A stretch of DNA of 8,035 bases from Chitinophagales bacterium (GCA_020629335.1 JAHDDN010000133.1:1-8035); one strand, 5' to 3'. Shown: positions 1 to 6,084, counted from the stretch's first letter. The notes: a model not told the origin generated them from the sequence alone. Made by a program: numbers and translations.

Positions 1-203
1 ATAATAAATACCGAACGCAAATAGTTGAAGGTTTGTTAAACGAAAAAGCTGCACATTTTGTCCTTCAGGCTAATTCTATTGAAAATGAAGAATTAGGCGT
101 GGACGCATTTGTTCAGATGAGACAAGCAGATCAAATGAAATCTGCAGAAGCACAGATTGGCGAACTAGTTCAAGAATCTGTAGCAGCAGAAGAGGAAGAA
201 TAA
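1..203 (+). CDS. tig: Trigger factor, C-terminal fragment (partial, 5' end outside window)
   Basis: The reading frame is open from base 3 to the TAA at 201-203, giving about 66 residues of a C-terminus. A helical stretch (EGLLNEKAAHFVLQAN) is followed by a charged helix and an acidic tail ending VAAEEEE. A conserved helix containing LL-x-EK before a hydrophobic run, then an acidic tail, is how trigger factor C-terminal chaperone domains end. The order tig-clpP-clpX on one strand is also the widely conserved one. Trigger factor is the ribosome-bound peptidyl-prolyl isomerase and chaperone that meets nascent chains. The catalytic and ribosome-binding parts lie outside the window, so the call rests on the C-terminus plus gene order. 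No terminator is obvious before clpP except the palindromic repeat at 242-290. Confidence 0.7.
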   Translation, partial: NKYRTQIVEGLLNEKAAHFVLQANSIENEELGVDAFVQMRQADQMKSAEAQIGELVQESVAAEEEE

Positions 204-241
204 TAGAAAAGCTTGATCTCAATTATCTAAATCTAAACTAT

Positions 242-290
242 GAACTCATTTAAAGTTTTTCAGCTTCACTATAAAACTTTAAATGAATTC
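242..290 (-). repeat. Short (49 bp) MITE-like palindromic element upstream of clpP
   Basis: The ends GAACTC (242-247) and GAATTC (285-290) belong to an 18-base inverted repeat with one mismatch (arms 242-259 and 273-290) around a 13-base loop. A perfect 3-bp direct repeat, TAT, flanks it (239-241 and 291-293). Read on the minus strand, it matches the left 30 or so bases of the 160-bp element at 5820-5979 joined directly to that element's right end. It therefore looks like an internally deleted copy in the opposite orientation. It ends 17 bases before the clpP start, so it forms part of the clpP promoter or 5' leader region. Its folded form could also affect readthrough from tig, although no T-run follows it. 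Confidence 0.7.
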
Positions 291-307
291 TATTTAAACA
301 ACAATTA

Positions 308-1036
308 ATGGAAAAATATTCAGATGAATTTCGCAAATATGCCATCAAGCATGAGGGCATCAGCAGTCTGAGAGTGGATAGTTATATGGATCGTTCTATT
401 CAGTCAATTGGCAACTATGGTATCACTTCTTCTGTGACACCAGCCATTATTGAAGAACGCCCATTAAATGTTACTCAAATTGACGTTTTTTCACGTTTGA
501 TGATGGACCGAATTATCTGGTTAGGCATGCCTATTTATGATGAGGTAGCTAATATCATTCAAGCTCAATTATTATTCTTACAATCGACAGATCAGAGAAG
601 AGAGATAATGATTTATGTCAATAGCCCAGGAGGAAGTGTATATGCTGGTTTAGGTATTTACGATACTATGCAGTATATCCAACCTGATGTAGCGACTATT
701 TGTACAGGTATGGCTGCTTCTATGGCTGCGGTTTTATTATCGGCTGGTACCAAGGGTAAACGAGCAGCACTGAAACATTCTCGTGTGATGATTCACCAGC
801 CTTTGGGTGGAGCGCAAGGTCAAGCAAGTGATGTAGAAATCACAGCAAGAGAGATCAAGAAAATTAAGAAGGAATTATACGAGATTTTAAGTGAGCATAG
901 CGGCCAACCTTTTGATAAGATAGAGCAAGACAGTGATAGAGATTACTGGATGATGGCTGATGAGGCTAAGGAATATGGTATGATAGATGAAGTATTAGAA
1001 CCTAAAGATAAAAAGGCAGTAGGGGATAAAGAGTAA
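308..1036 (+). CDS. clpP: ATP-dependent Clp protease proteolytic subunit ClpP
   Basis: This is the serine peptidase core of ClpXP, which assembles as two stacked heptameric rings in the cytosol and degrades proteins unfolded by ClpX. The catalytic triad is visible: Ser138 in the GMAASMA nucleophile elbow, His163 in MIHQPLGG, and Asp212 in DRDYWM. The NSPGGS glycine-rich strand (residues 105-110) and the GQASD/EI region that starts the handle helix are also present. The 242 residues exceed the usual length of about 200. The extra is an N-terminal stretch of roughly 40 residues before the conserved ERPLN-x-TQIDVFSRL block, which could be a longer propeptide. The ATG start follows an A-rich stretch with no Shine-Dalgarno. 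Its partner clpX lies 160 bases downstream, beyond a terminator. The repeat at 242-290 sits immediately upstream, so the promoter must lie in or before it. Confidence 0.97.
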   Translation: MEKYSDEFRKYAIKHEGISSLRVDSYMDRSIQSIGNYGITSSVTPAIIEERPLNVTQIDVFSRLMMDRIIWLGMPIYDEVANIIQAQLLFLQSTDQRREIMIYVNSPGGSVYAGLGIYDTMQYIQPDVATICTGMAASMAAVLLSAGTKGKRAALKHSRVMIHQPLGGAQGQASDVEITAREIKKIKKELYEILSEHSGQPFDKIEQDSDRDYWMMADEAKEYGMIDEVLEPKDKKAVGDKE

Positions 1037-1117
1037 TCTTTGTCGATTAATAGACACTTAATGGCAATATTATAATAAATTAAGCTTATTAAGTATCTTT
1101 AATACTATCTTTGAGTG

Positions 1118-1158
1118 AAAGGTGGATGGCAAGCAATGCTTTCGATCCACCTTTTTTT
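1118..1158 (+). terminator. Intrinsic terminator after clpP
   Basis: A GGTGGAT stem arm (1121-1127) pairs perfectly with ATCCACC (1145-1151). AAA (1118-1120) opposite the start of the T-run extends it to about 10 bp. The loop is 17 bases and a run of seven T (1152-1158) follows. It lies about 80 bases after the clpP stop and 38 bases before the clpX start. It should therefore end clpP transcripts, with clpX transcribed from its own promoter or by readthrough. Confidence 0.85.
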
Positions 1159-1196
1159 ATTATTATTTTAGAACATACCCCTAAAGACTTTATTCA

Positions 1197-2435
1197 ATGA
1201 AGAGAAGAGAAGAAAATTTCCATTGTTCTTTCTGTGGTAGACATAAGGATGAAGTACTTATTCTTATCGCAGGCTTAGAAGGACATATATGCGAGAGTTG
1301 TGTAGCTCAAGCACAGCAGATTATTGATGAAGAGATTATGCAGGATCAGAAAAACTTCCAGTTTTCTCTTCCAAGAACGATCACCCCAGCAGCAGTTAAA
1401 GAATTTTTAGATCAATATGTTATAGGCCAGCCTGATGCTAAAAAGATTCTTTCGGTAGCTGTTTATAATCATTATAAGCGTTTGAATCAAGCTCCTAGCA
1501 AGGATGAGGTCGAAATTCAAAAATCGAATATATTGCTAATTGGCAATACAGGTACTGGTAAAACCTTACTAGCTCAGACTATTGCTCGTTTTTTGAATGT
1601 GCCTTTCACTATCGTTGATGCGACTGTCTTTACAGAAGCTGGTTATGTAGGGGAAGATGTAGAGAGCATATTGAGTCGTTTACTCCAAACATGCAATTAT
1701 GATGTTGAGGCAGCGCAGAAAGGAATTGTTTATATAGATGAAATAGATAAAGTAGCTCGAAAAGGAGATAATCCGTCTATTACGAGGGATGTTTCTGGTG
1801 AAGGGGTTCAACAATCCATGTTGAAGCTTTTAGAAGGCACTGATGTACTCGTTCCGCCACAAGGAGGACGTAAACATCCAGAGCAAAAAATGGTAAAAGT
1901 AAATACTTCTAACATTCTCTTTATGTGTGGGGGGGCTTTTGCTGGTATTGACAAAATTATTGGACGTAGGGTACAAGCCAATGCCATTGGTTTTCAAACA
2001 GCGGAAGATGATAATTTAGATAAAGAAAACTTATTGCAGTATATCAGCCCACATGATTTGCGCTCTTTTGGTCTAATTCCAGAGTTAATTGGGCGTTTGC
2101 CAGTATTAACACACTTAGATCCATTAGACAAGGCAGCTCTAAAAGCTATCTTAACGCAGCCTAAGAATGCCTTAATTAGGCAATATAACAAGCTTTTTGA
2201 CATCGAGGGCGTGAAATTGATCATTGAAGAAGAAGCTTTAGACTTTATTGTAGATAAGGCTTTAGAGTTCAAATTAGGCGCACGTGGACTGCGTTCTATC
2301 TGTGAAACTATCATGACAGACGCCATGTATGAGTTGCCTTCTCAGCAAAATGTAAAAGAATATAGAATAACGCGAGAGTATGCTGAAAATAAGGTTACTA
2401 AACAGACGATGAAACGTTTGAGAGTGGCGTCTTAA
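1197..2435 (+). CDS. clpX: ATP-dependent Clp protease ATP-binding subunit ClpX
   Basis: This is the AAA+ unfoldase that recognises substrates, threads them through its hexameric pore and feeds ClpP. The N-terminal zinc-binding domain has Cys10, Cys13, Cys32 and Cys35 (CSFC and CESC). Walker A is GNTGTGKT (116-123) and Walker B is VYIDEIDK (178-185, catalytic Glu182). The pore-1 loop is GYVG (149-152). The RKH loop is at 225-227, and the IGF tripeptide that docks onto ClpP is at 264-266. [11 protein letters not shown] sensor-2 motif lies near residue 360. At 412 residues it has normal length, and all functional motifs are intact. The ATG begins [13 protein letters not shown], as expected for the family. 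Terminators lie on both sides (1118-1158 and 2461-2496), so it may be monocistronic. Confidence 0.98.
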   Translation: MKRREENFHCSFCGRHKDEVLILIAGLEGHICESCVAQAQQIIDEEIMQDQKNFQFSLPRTITPAAVKEFLDQYVIGQPDAKKILSVAVYNHYKRLNQAPSKDEVEIQKSNILLIGNTGTGKTLLAQTIARFLNVPFTIVDATVFTEAGYVGEDVESILSRLLQTCNYDVEAAQKGIVYIDEIDKVARKGDNPSITRDVSGEGVQQSMLKLLEGTDVLVPPQGGRKHPEQKMVKVNTSNILFMCGGAFAGIDKIIGRRVQANAIGFQTAEDDNLDKENLLQYISPHDLRSFGLIPELIGRLPVLTHLDPLDKAALKAILTQPKNALIRQYNKLFDIEGVKLIIEEEALDFIVDKALEFKLGARGLRSICETIMTDAMYELPSQQNVKEYRITREYAENKVTKQTMKRLRVAS

Positions 2436-2460
2436 TTTTTACTCCATTGTTATATGTTAT

Positions 2461-2496
2461 AAAAAACCAATTGTCTTCGGGCAATTGGTTTTTTTT
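2461..2496. terminator. Strong terminator after clpX, symmetric A/T flanks
   Basis: AAAAAACCAATTG (2461-2473) and its complement (from 2482) form a 13-bp perfect stem around an 8-base loop, TCTTCGGG, and a run of eight T follows (2489-2496). It starts 25 bases after the clpX stop. The A-run on the left means it could also work on the minus strand, but no minus-strand gene is seen nearby. Confidence 0.92.
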
Positions 2497-2522
2497 ATTT
2501 TGGTTTGAATCTTGTATATTTG
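2494..2522 (+). promoter_or_regulatory. Probable Bacteroidota-type promoter for the 2610 gene
   Basis: TATATTTG (2515-2522) matches the TAnnTTTG -7 consensus of Bacteroidota primary sigma factors exactly. The -33 element is weak: TTTA at 2494-2497, 17 bases upstream, inside the T-run of the terminator. Initiation near 2527 would give a 5' leader of about 80 bases before the ATG at 2610. Confidence 0.5.
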
Positions 2523-2609
2523 TTACTGTCACCACATTTATATCACGAAATATAAGTAGAAACTAAGGAATACTGCCCCCCAAGCGATCGCAACACCAAA
2601 ACAAATAAG

Positions 2610-3908
2610 ATGAAAAGGCAATTAGCTTTTACTCAATTAAGCGTTTTTTTGACTTTTATGGGGTTTCTATGCTTTTTTATTAATCCCCTTCAAGCCCAAG
2701 AGACTGTTTACTCTGATGAACAACCCAGTTACACACAAGCTCATAGAATATTCAAGCAAGCTGCAAAAGAAGGCTGGGAATTAGTTGGAGAACCATCTGA
2801 TATCAAGTACCTTGATATATCTCTTACTGGCAATCACAGCAAAGAAATTTTAGTATTAATGCCAGTAAAAGTTAATTATTCAGAGGAGCTCTATACGCTT
2901 GCATGTATGTTTTATCGTTCTTTTGAACAAATTAAAACGGAGGAAGGACTGCGCTATATCAAACTCTGGAAACCGCTTCAATGGTGGGAATTGACTCAAA
3001 ATATTGAGTTATTTGATTTTGATAGTGACAAAGTCAAGGAGATTATACTGCAAAAAACGGAGAGATATGGGGATAAAATTTATCATTATTACGAAATTAT
3101 TTCGCTGAGGAGTAATATAAAAGAGCGTCTATACCATTCCAAGGGATGGGAGCCTATTGATAAAAGCTATTCTACTGTTATGGTAGGGGATACCTTATTT
3201 TCAGATAAAAAGATTAGTTTGATTCCCTATGAGAACACCTTGCAAATTCAAGAAGCCCATCATTTTGAGTTAGTTAAAGAACGGAATTCCCCTATTGTTA
3301 AAGAAAGTAAGAAGGGGATGAGAAATTTTGTTTTTAATGCAAATACTAAGCGTTTTGACTTAGTAAGTGATAATAAACCATTAGGCTTAGTAGGTTCAGA
3401 TACGATGAACTATTTTGAAGAGTATTTAACGGATTTATACCGATGTTTTAAAATTTCCCATTACAAATCATCATCTGGTAATGAACACATCAATAATCTA
3501 TTGGATCGTGATCTGAATACTTGTTGGTCAGAAGAGAGTAATGGTTTTGGAAATGGAGAGTTTATTGAGTTTACCTTTTGGACCTTACCAAGGGTGGAGC
3601 CAAAAGAGGACATCCCTTTTGTTGGCTTTTTTATCATAAATGGTGATCACAAACTATTGAAAGAAGACAAGTGGCGAGAGACTGGGCGAGTTAAAACCCT
3701 CCAATTATACTATAATAATGAGCCATTTTTAATGGTTGACTTATTAGATTCGCCTAATGGGCAAATCATAGATATTTCTCAACATATCTCTTTCCAAAAG
3801 GGGATGCAATTTTTTGATGGCATTAAAGCAGAAATTATAGAGGTGTATCCTGGTAATGATTCTCAAAAGACTTCTATTACAGAGTTTTTACCTTTCTGCA
3901 TTTTGTAG
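2610..3908 (+). CDS. Secreted protein with C-terminal discoidin-like (NADase-type glycan-binding) domain
   Basis: The 432-residue protein begins with a signal peptide: basic MKR, a hydrophobic run at about 8-25, and a likely cleavage around LQA-QE (residues 28-30). Residues 35-280 are beta-rich and unrecognised. They include a DFDSD acidic turn (136-140), as seen in calcium-loop or propeller repeats. Residues about 283-428 read as a discoidin/F5-8 type C fold of the kind called NADase-type glycan-binding domain: NLLDRDLNTCWSEES, a following G-x-G-EFIEF strand, GFFIINGD, and a closing EVYPGNDSQKTSITE. In family terms the DxDxxTxW-type motif marks the start of the ligand-binding jelly roll. This suggests an exported or periplasmic carbohydrate-binding protein. 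No catalytic domain is recognised and there is no C-terminal sorting tag. It is convergent with ilvE, with a REP hairpin between them. Confidence 0.8.
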   Translation: MKRQLAFTQLSVFLTFMGFLCFFINPLQAQETVYSDEQPSYTQAHRIFKQAAKEGWELVGEPSDIKYLDISLTGNHSKEILVLMPVKVNYSEELYTLACMFYRSFEQIKTEEGLRYIKLWKPLQWWELTQNIELFDFDSDKVKEIILQKTERYGDKIYHYYEIISLRSNIKERLYHSKGWEPIDKSYSTVMVGDTLFSDKKISLIPYENTLQIQEAHHFELVKERNSPIVKESKKGMRNFVFNANTKRFDLVSDNKPLGLVGSDTMNYFEEYLTDLYRCFKISHYKSSSGNEHINNLLDRDLNTCWSEESNGFGNGEFIEFTFWTLPRVEPKEDIPFVGFFIINGDHKLLKEDKWRETGRVKTLQLYYNNEPFLMVDLLDSPNGQIIDISQHISFQKGMQFFDGIKAEIIEVYPGNDSQKTSITEFLPFCIL

Positions 3909-3915
3909 AGTAAGC

Positions 3916-3940
3916 GGGCGACCATGACAGTCGCCCCTAC
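3916..3940 (-). repeat. REP-like hairpin with 5' GTAG, between convergent genes
   Basis: On the minus strand GTAG (3940-3937) precedes a hairpin with a perfect 7-bp stem, GGGCGAC/GTCGCCC (3936-3930 and 3922-3916), and a 7-base loop. A GTAG tetranucleotide 5' of a short GC-rich hairpin is the layout of REP sequences processed by RAYT (TnpA-REP) transposases. It fills the 49-base gap between the stop at 3908 and the ilvE stop at 3958. It could impede transcription from either side, but it has no T-run. Confidence 0.55.
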
Positions 3941-3957
3941 TGTTATCAACTAATTCA

Positions 3958-4839
3958 TTATCCTAATACTTTTTCTTTTTGCAAGATTAGTTCGCTGTAT
4001 TTAAGTGAAAGTTGATAACCCATTGTATCTTCCCATTTCATCTTAAAATCAACTTTGTCTAAAGAATTGATACCAGCTACTTCCGCAGCTGTTCCTGTGA
4101 AGAAGGCTCCATCTGCTCCTTTTACATCTTCTGGCGTGAAATATTGTTCCTTACACTCATAGCCTAATTCTTTGGCTAAATCCAGGATCGTAGCCCTTGT
4201 AATGCCTGGTAGAATATTCCCTAGTGGAGGGGTATAAAGGGTGTTTCCTTTTTGGTAGAAGAAGTTGGCCCCAGATCCTTCCGCAACATATCCATTTGCA
4301 TCCAATAATAAAGCTTCATCAAATCCTTTTTGTTTGGCTTCAGTAGTTGCTAGTATGGAGTTGGTATAATGTCCAACGGTTTTGGCTTCTACATGGCAAG
4401 ATTTGGGGTTAGGACGTTCGTAAGAGGAGATCATGATATCTAAGAGAGAGCTTCCTAAGTAACGGCCCCATTCCCATGCACAGAGGAAGAAGTTGACCTC
4501 TGCAACTGGCTGTAAGCTCATATTAGCGCCGAGATAAGCTAAAGGTCTGATGTAGGCATCTGTGAGTCCATTGCGTTCTAAAAGCTCGTAGGAGAGCTGT
4601 GTTAGTTCATCAGTGGTATAATTAAGTGCTATATGCATCTTTTCAGCAGATTGCAATAAGCGTTTATAATGCTCTTTTGATTTGAAGATATGAGCGCCAT
4701 CTTCGGTATTGTATGATCTGATGCCTTCAAAAACACCATTGCCATAATGTAGTGTTTGGCTATATAGATCTGTTTTTGCCTCTTCGGCTTTCATCCATTT
4801 CCCATTGAGGAATACGATCGTGTCTTTTGTGTAATACAT
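3958..4839 (-). CDS. ilvE: Branched-chain amino acid aminotransferase
   Basis: This PLP-dependent fold-type IV aminotransferase performs the final transamination in isoleucine, valine and leucine synthesis with glutamate, and the reverse first step of their breakdown. The N-terminal LHYGNGVFEGIRSY (30-43) is the family signature. The PLP lysine is Lys153 in the EAKTVGHY motif. Glu187 in YVAEGSGANFF contacts the pyridine nitrogen. LPGITR and the FTGTAAEVAG phosphate-binding loop follow. The length of 293 residues is close to E. coli IlvE (about 309). D-amino-acid aminotransferase and aminodeoxychorismate lyase share the fold, but YGNGVFEGIR and the GTAAEV loop favour IlvE. No other ilv gene is adjacent. 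The leader (4840-5035) carries a putative Ile-rich leader peptide and terminator, implying attenuation by isoleucine supply. Confidence 0.93.
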   Translation of the reverse strand: MYYTKDTIVFLNGKWMKAEEAKTDLYSQTLHYGNGVFEGIRSYNTEDGAHIFKSKEHYKRLLQSAEKMHIALNYTTDELTQLSYELLERNGLTDAYIRPLAYLGANMSLQPVAEVNFFLCAWEWGRYLGSSLLDIMISSYERPNPKSCHVEAKTVGHYTNSILATTEAKQKGFDEALLLDANGYVAEGSGANFFYQKGNTLYTPPLGNILPGITRATILDLAKELGYECKEQYFTPEDVKGADGAFFTGTAAEVAGINSLDKVDFKMKWEDTMGYQLSLKYSELILQKEKVLG

Positions 4840-4863
4840 AAGCTATTTGTTATACGTAGGTGC

Positions 4864-4892
4864 AAAAAAAAAGCCATTCCGTTAGGAATGGC
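4864..4892 (-). terminator. ilvE: Intrinsic terminator just upstream of ilvE (attenuator terminator)
   Basis: On the minus strand GCCATTCC (4892-4885), loop TAAC and GGAATGGC (4880-4873) make a perfect 8-bp stem followed by nine T (4872-4864). The T-run stops 24 bases before the ilvE ATG. The preceding lipoprotein gene ends about 155 bases further upstream, which is far for a plain gene-end terminator. The promoter and short ORF in between make a regulatory role more likely. Simple termination of the lipoprotein transcript is the alternative. Confidence 0.9.
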
Positions 4893-4936
4893 CTATTCTT
4901 TTTAAATTATTTCATTTGACAGCTACAACATTCCTA
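4883..4936 (-). promoter_or_regulatory. ilvE: Antiterminator pairing region of the ilvE leader
   Basis: On the minus strand TAGGAATG (4936-4929) is perfectly complementary to CATTCCTA (4890-4883), which is the 5' arm of the terminator plus two loop bases. Forming this 8-bp helix would prevent the terminator. Its first three bases are the stop codon of the leader ORF. A ribosome that finishes the leader would cover the segment and allow termination, while one stalled further upstream at Ile codons would leave it free. The pairing is seen in the sequence; the mechanism is inferred from the E. coli thr/ilv/trp leaders. Confidence 0.65.
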
Positions 4937-4999
4937 TTCCTTATTGTCTATTTTGACAAAAATGGTAATAATATACGTTATGGCTGTTTGCTGCTGCAT
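4934..4999 (-). CDS. Putative Ile-rich leader peptide (21 aa) of ilvE
   Basis: The ATG at 4999-4997 opens a 21-codon frame closed by TAG at 4936-4934. After MQQQTA the core reads ITYIITIFVKI, and DNKE ends it. Five of 21 residues are Ile (codons 7, 10, 11, 13, 17; ATA or ATT), three are Thr and one is Val, with no Leu. The codon cluster is followed by an antiterminator/terminator pair and then by ilvE, whose product makes isoleucine. This matches the logic of the ThrL and IlvL leader peptides. A promoter predicted at 5006-5034 would start transcription at or within two bases of the ATG, so the peptide may be translated from a leaderless mRNA. AT-rich DNA favours Ile codons by chance, so the composition alone is not proof; the position and the RNA pairing carry the argument. 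Confidence 0.6.
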   Translation of the reverse strand: MQQQTAITYIITIFVKIDNKE

Positions 5000-5005
5000 A
5001 TCGCA

Positions 5006-5034
5006 ATTATAAGATATATAATTGATGATTGCAA
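5006..5034 (-). promoter_or_regulatory. ilvE: Probable ilvE promoter
   Basis: On the minus strand TTGCAA (5034-5029) is separated by exactly 17 bases from TATAAT (5011-5006), a near-consensus sigma-70 layout. Read in Bacteroidota terms it is TTTG (5035-5032), 20 bases, then TATAATTG (5011-5004), one mismatch from TAnnTTTG. Initiation is expected around 4999-5001, at the leader peptide ATG. It lies wholly in the gap after the lipoprotein stop at 5050. Confidence 0.65.
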
Positions 5035-5049
5035 ATTTTAGGGAATGTA

Positions 5050-5763
5050 TTATTTGGTGGCTGTTTTGATTCTGGTATCAAGGAGCCAATTTTTGAGTAG
5101 CTCTTTATTATTGCTGATTCTACCAATGACTCGATAGTTTGACTCTTTAATTACCTGAGAGTCAAGGGCATTTTCTCTCATGACTCTTTTGCGAGAAGAT
5201 TTGGCGGAATGTATGATATCAACATTTTTATTGTCTACTTCTAAAAATCCTACATGGCTATCTAAGCCTATGATATACAAGCCATCCCCTTTTTTGATGA
5301 CGTCTTTGACAAAGTTTTCTACTTCAGAATTGCTGTAACGATTAATATATTCGTCTTTGACTAGAGATTTAATGATTTTTTCGGAGGCTTGTTGGGCGAG
5401 TGTGCGTCTATCCACATTGAAGCCTGCATCTCTCAATACAGTGGTGACAAAATAGCCACAAGCGATATTACCTGTATTGGGTATTTCTGTTGTGCCATTG
5501 AAATCCCATGCGGTGCCGTACCATTGGCTGAATAAATCATTTTGGATAGAGTAGAATAGGTGTTTATCTGCTTGTTTGGCCCATTTATTTTTTTCTTTTT
5601 TGTTGGGGGCGAGTCGGTATCCTTTTTTGATTTTAGCGTTTTCGACTTTGATTTCGTTGCATTTTTCTACATATATTTTGGCATAGTCTTTTTTGCAGGA
5701 TTGGCATAAAGTAATGAGTATGAGTAGAAAGGGTAGTAGTAGTATTTTGCGGTATTGATACAT
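5050..5763 (-). CDS. Putative lipoprotein with NlpC/P60-like cysteine peptidase fold
   Basis: From the ATG at 5763 the protein has 237 residues. It starts with MYQYRK, a hydrophobic segment (7-19) and LCQSC, with Cys23 as the probable lipidated residue and KKD after it. A TTG-initiated frame could begin ten codons earlier at 5793, but it would only push the signal peptide inward, so the ATG is preferred. Residues about 81-187 resemble a papain-like NlpC/P60 or amidase core: Cys102 in NIACGYFVTTVLRDAG (compare DCSGFV in NlpC), His170 in DSHVGFLEV, and His185 in IIHSA as the possible third residue. Such enzymes cleave peptidoglycan stem peptides or related amides in the envelope. The region between residues 24 and 80 is Lys-rich and unrecognised. 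No close family is identified, and the substrate is unknown. Confidence 0.7.
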   Translation of the reverse strand: MYQYRKILLLPFLLILITLCQSCKKDYAKIYVEKCNEIKVENAKIKKGYRLAPNKKEKNKWAKQADKHLFYSIQNDLFSQWYGTAWDFNGTTEIPNTGNIACGYFVTTVLRDAGFNVDRRTLAQQASEKIIKSLVKDEYINRYSNSEVENFVKDVIKKGDGLYIIGLDSHVGFLEVDNKNVDIIHSAKSSRKRVMRENALDSQVIKESNYRVIGRISNNKELLKNWLLDTRIKTATK

Positions 5764-5819
5764 GGGGGTAATTTCTTTTTTTATTGGACGCAATAAGTAT
5801 TTGGAAGATACTTTACATT

Positions 5820-5979
5820 GAACTCATTTAAAGTTTTATGGTGAAGCTGAAAATGAGCTATTTTTTCGTAATTCAAGGCATTTTTGAGGTGCATAGCAGG
5901 GCTATGGGCCGAAAAAATAACGCAGAATTACGAAAAAATAGCCATTTTCGAAGCCAGCAGAAAAACTTTAAACGAGTTC
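5820..5979 (+). mobile_element. 160-bp MITE-like palindromic element (long form)
   Basis: Its ends are GAACTC (5820-5825) and GAGTTC (5974-5979), flanked by perfect 3-bp direct repeats ATT (5817-5819 and 5980-5982). Nearly the whole element is a nested inverted repeat with arms of about 55 bases. The outer AAAGTTTT/AAAACTTT parts pair, the middle parts pair imperfectly, and the inner 18 bases (5857-5874 with 5925-5942) pair perfectly. The 50-base centre itself folds weakly around ATAGCAGGGCTAT. It has no coding capacity, so any movement would depend on a transposase elsewhere. The short relative at 242-290 retains only the ends. Confidence 0.7.
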
Positions 5980-6060
5980 ATTATTAAGTAAGTATAGGGG
6001 AGAAAGGTTCAGGCTTAGGGATGGAAGCGGTATGTGGCGTGATGAAGTAGCTTATAGTAC

Positions 6061-6084
6061 AGACGCATTGCAATGCGTCTCTAC
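6061..6084 (-). repeat. REP-like hairpin with 5' GTAG and a 20-bp perfect palindrome
   Basis: On the minus strand GTAG (6084-6081) precedes a perfect 20-base palindrome (6080-6061) that begins AGACGCATTG. With the flanking bases, the stem extends to 6057-6084 with one mismatch. The head GTAGAGACG resembles GTAGGGGCG of the copy at 3916-3940, so both may belong to one GTAGRGRCG family. From general knowledge, similar palindromes are abundant in cyanobacteria and some Bacteroidota. Confidence 0.6.

Noticed and set aside
1994..2326. 110-codon open frame on the minus strand inside clpX
   Set aside because: It lies wholly antisense within the conserved clpX reading frame, and its product is low-complexity and Ser/Lys-rich with no recognisable domain. 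It is a shadow of the real gene.
2584..2591. GCGATCGC, identical to the cyanobacterial HIP1 palindrome
   Set aside because: It occurs once in the stretch I inspected, and the rest of the window does not look cyanobacterial. A single 8-mer can arise by chance.
4864..4892. The hairpin as a plain terminator of the lipoprotein gene only
   Set aside because: It is not excluded, but it lies 155 bases past that stop. A good promoter, a short ORF and a perfect competing pairing lie in between, which plain termination does not explain.
5764..5793. TTG-initiated ten-codon extension of the lipoprotein gene
   Set aside because: The ATG at 5763 directly precedes a normal signal peptide. The upstream extension adds a charged stretch in front of it and uses a rare start codon.
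5795..5813. AAGTAT/ATACTT inverted repeat upstream of the lipoprotein gene as an operator
   Set aside because: A 6-bp AT-rich inverted repeat is expected by chance in such DNA, and no regulator gene is nearby to support it.
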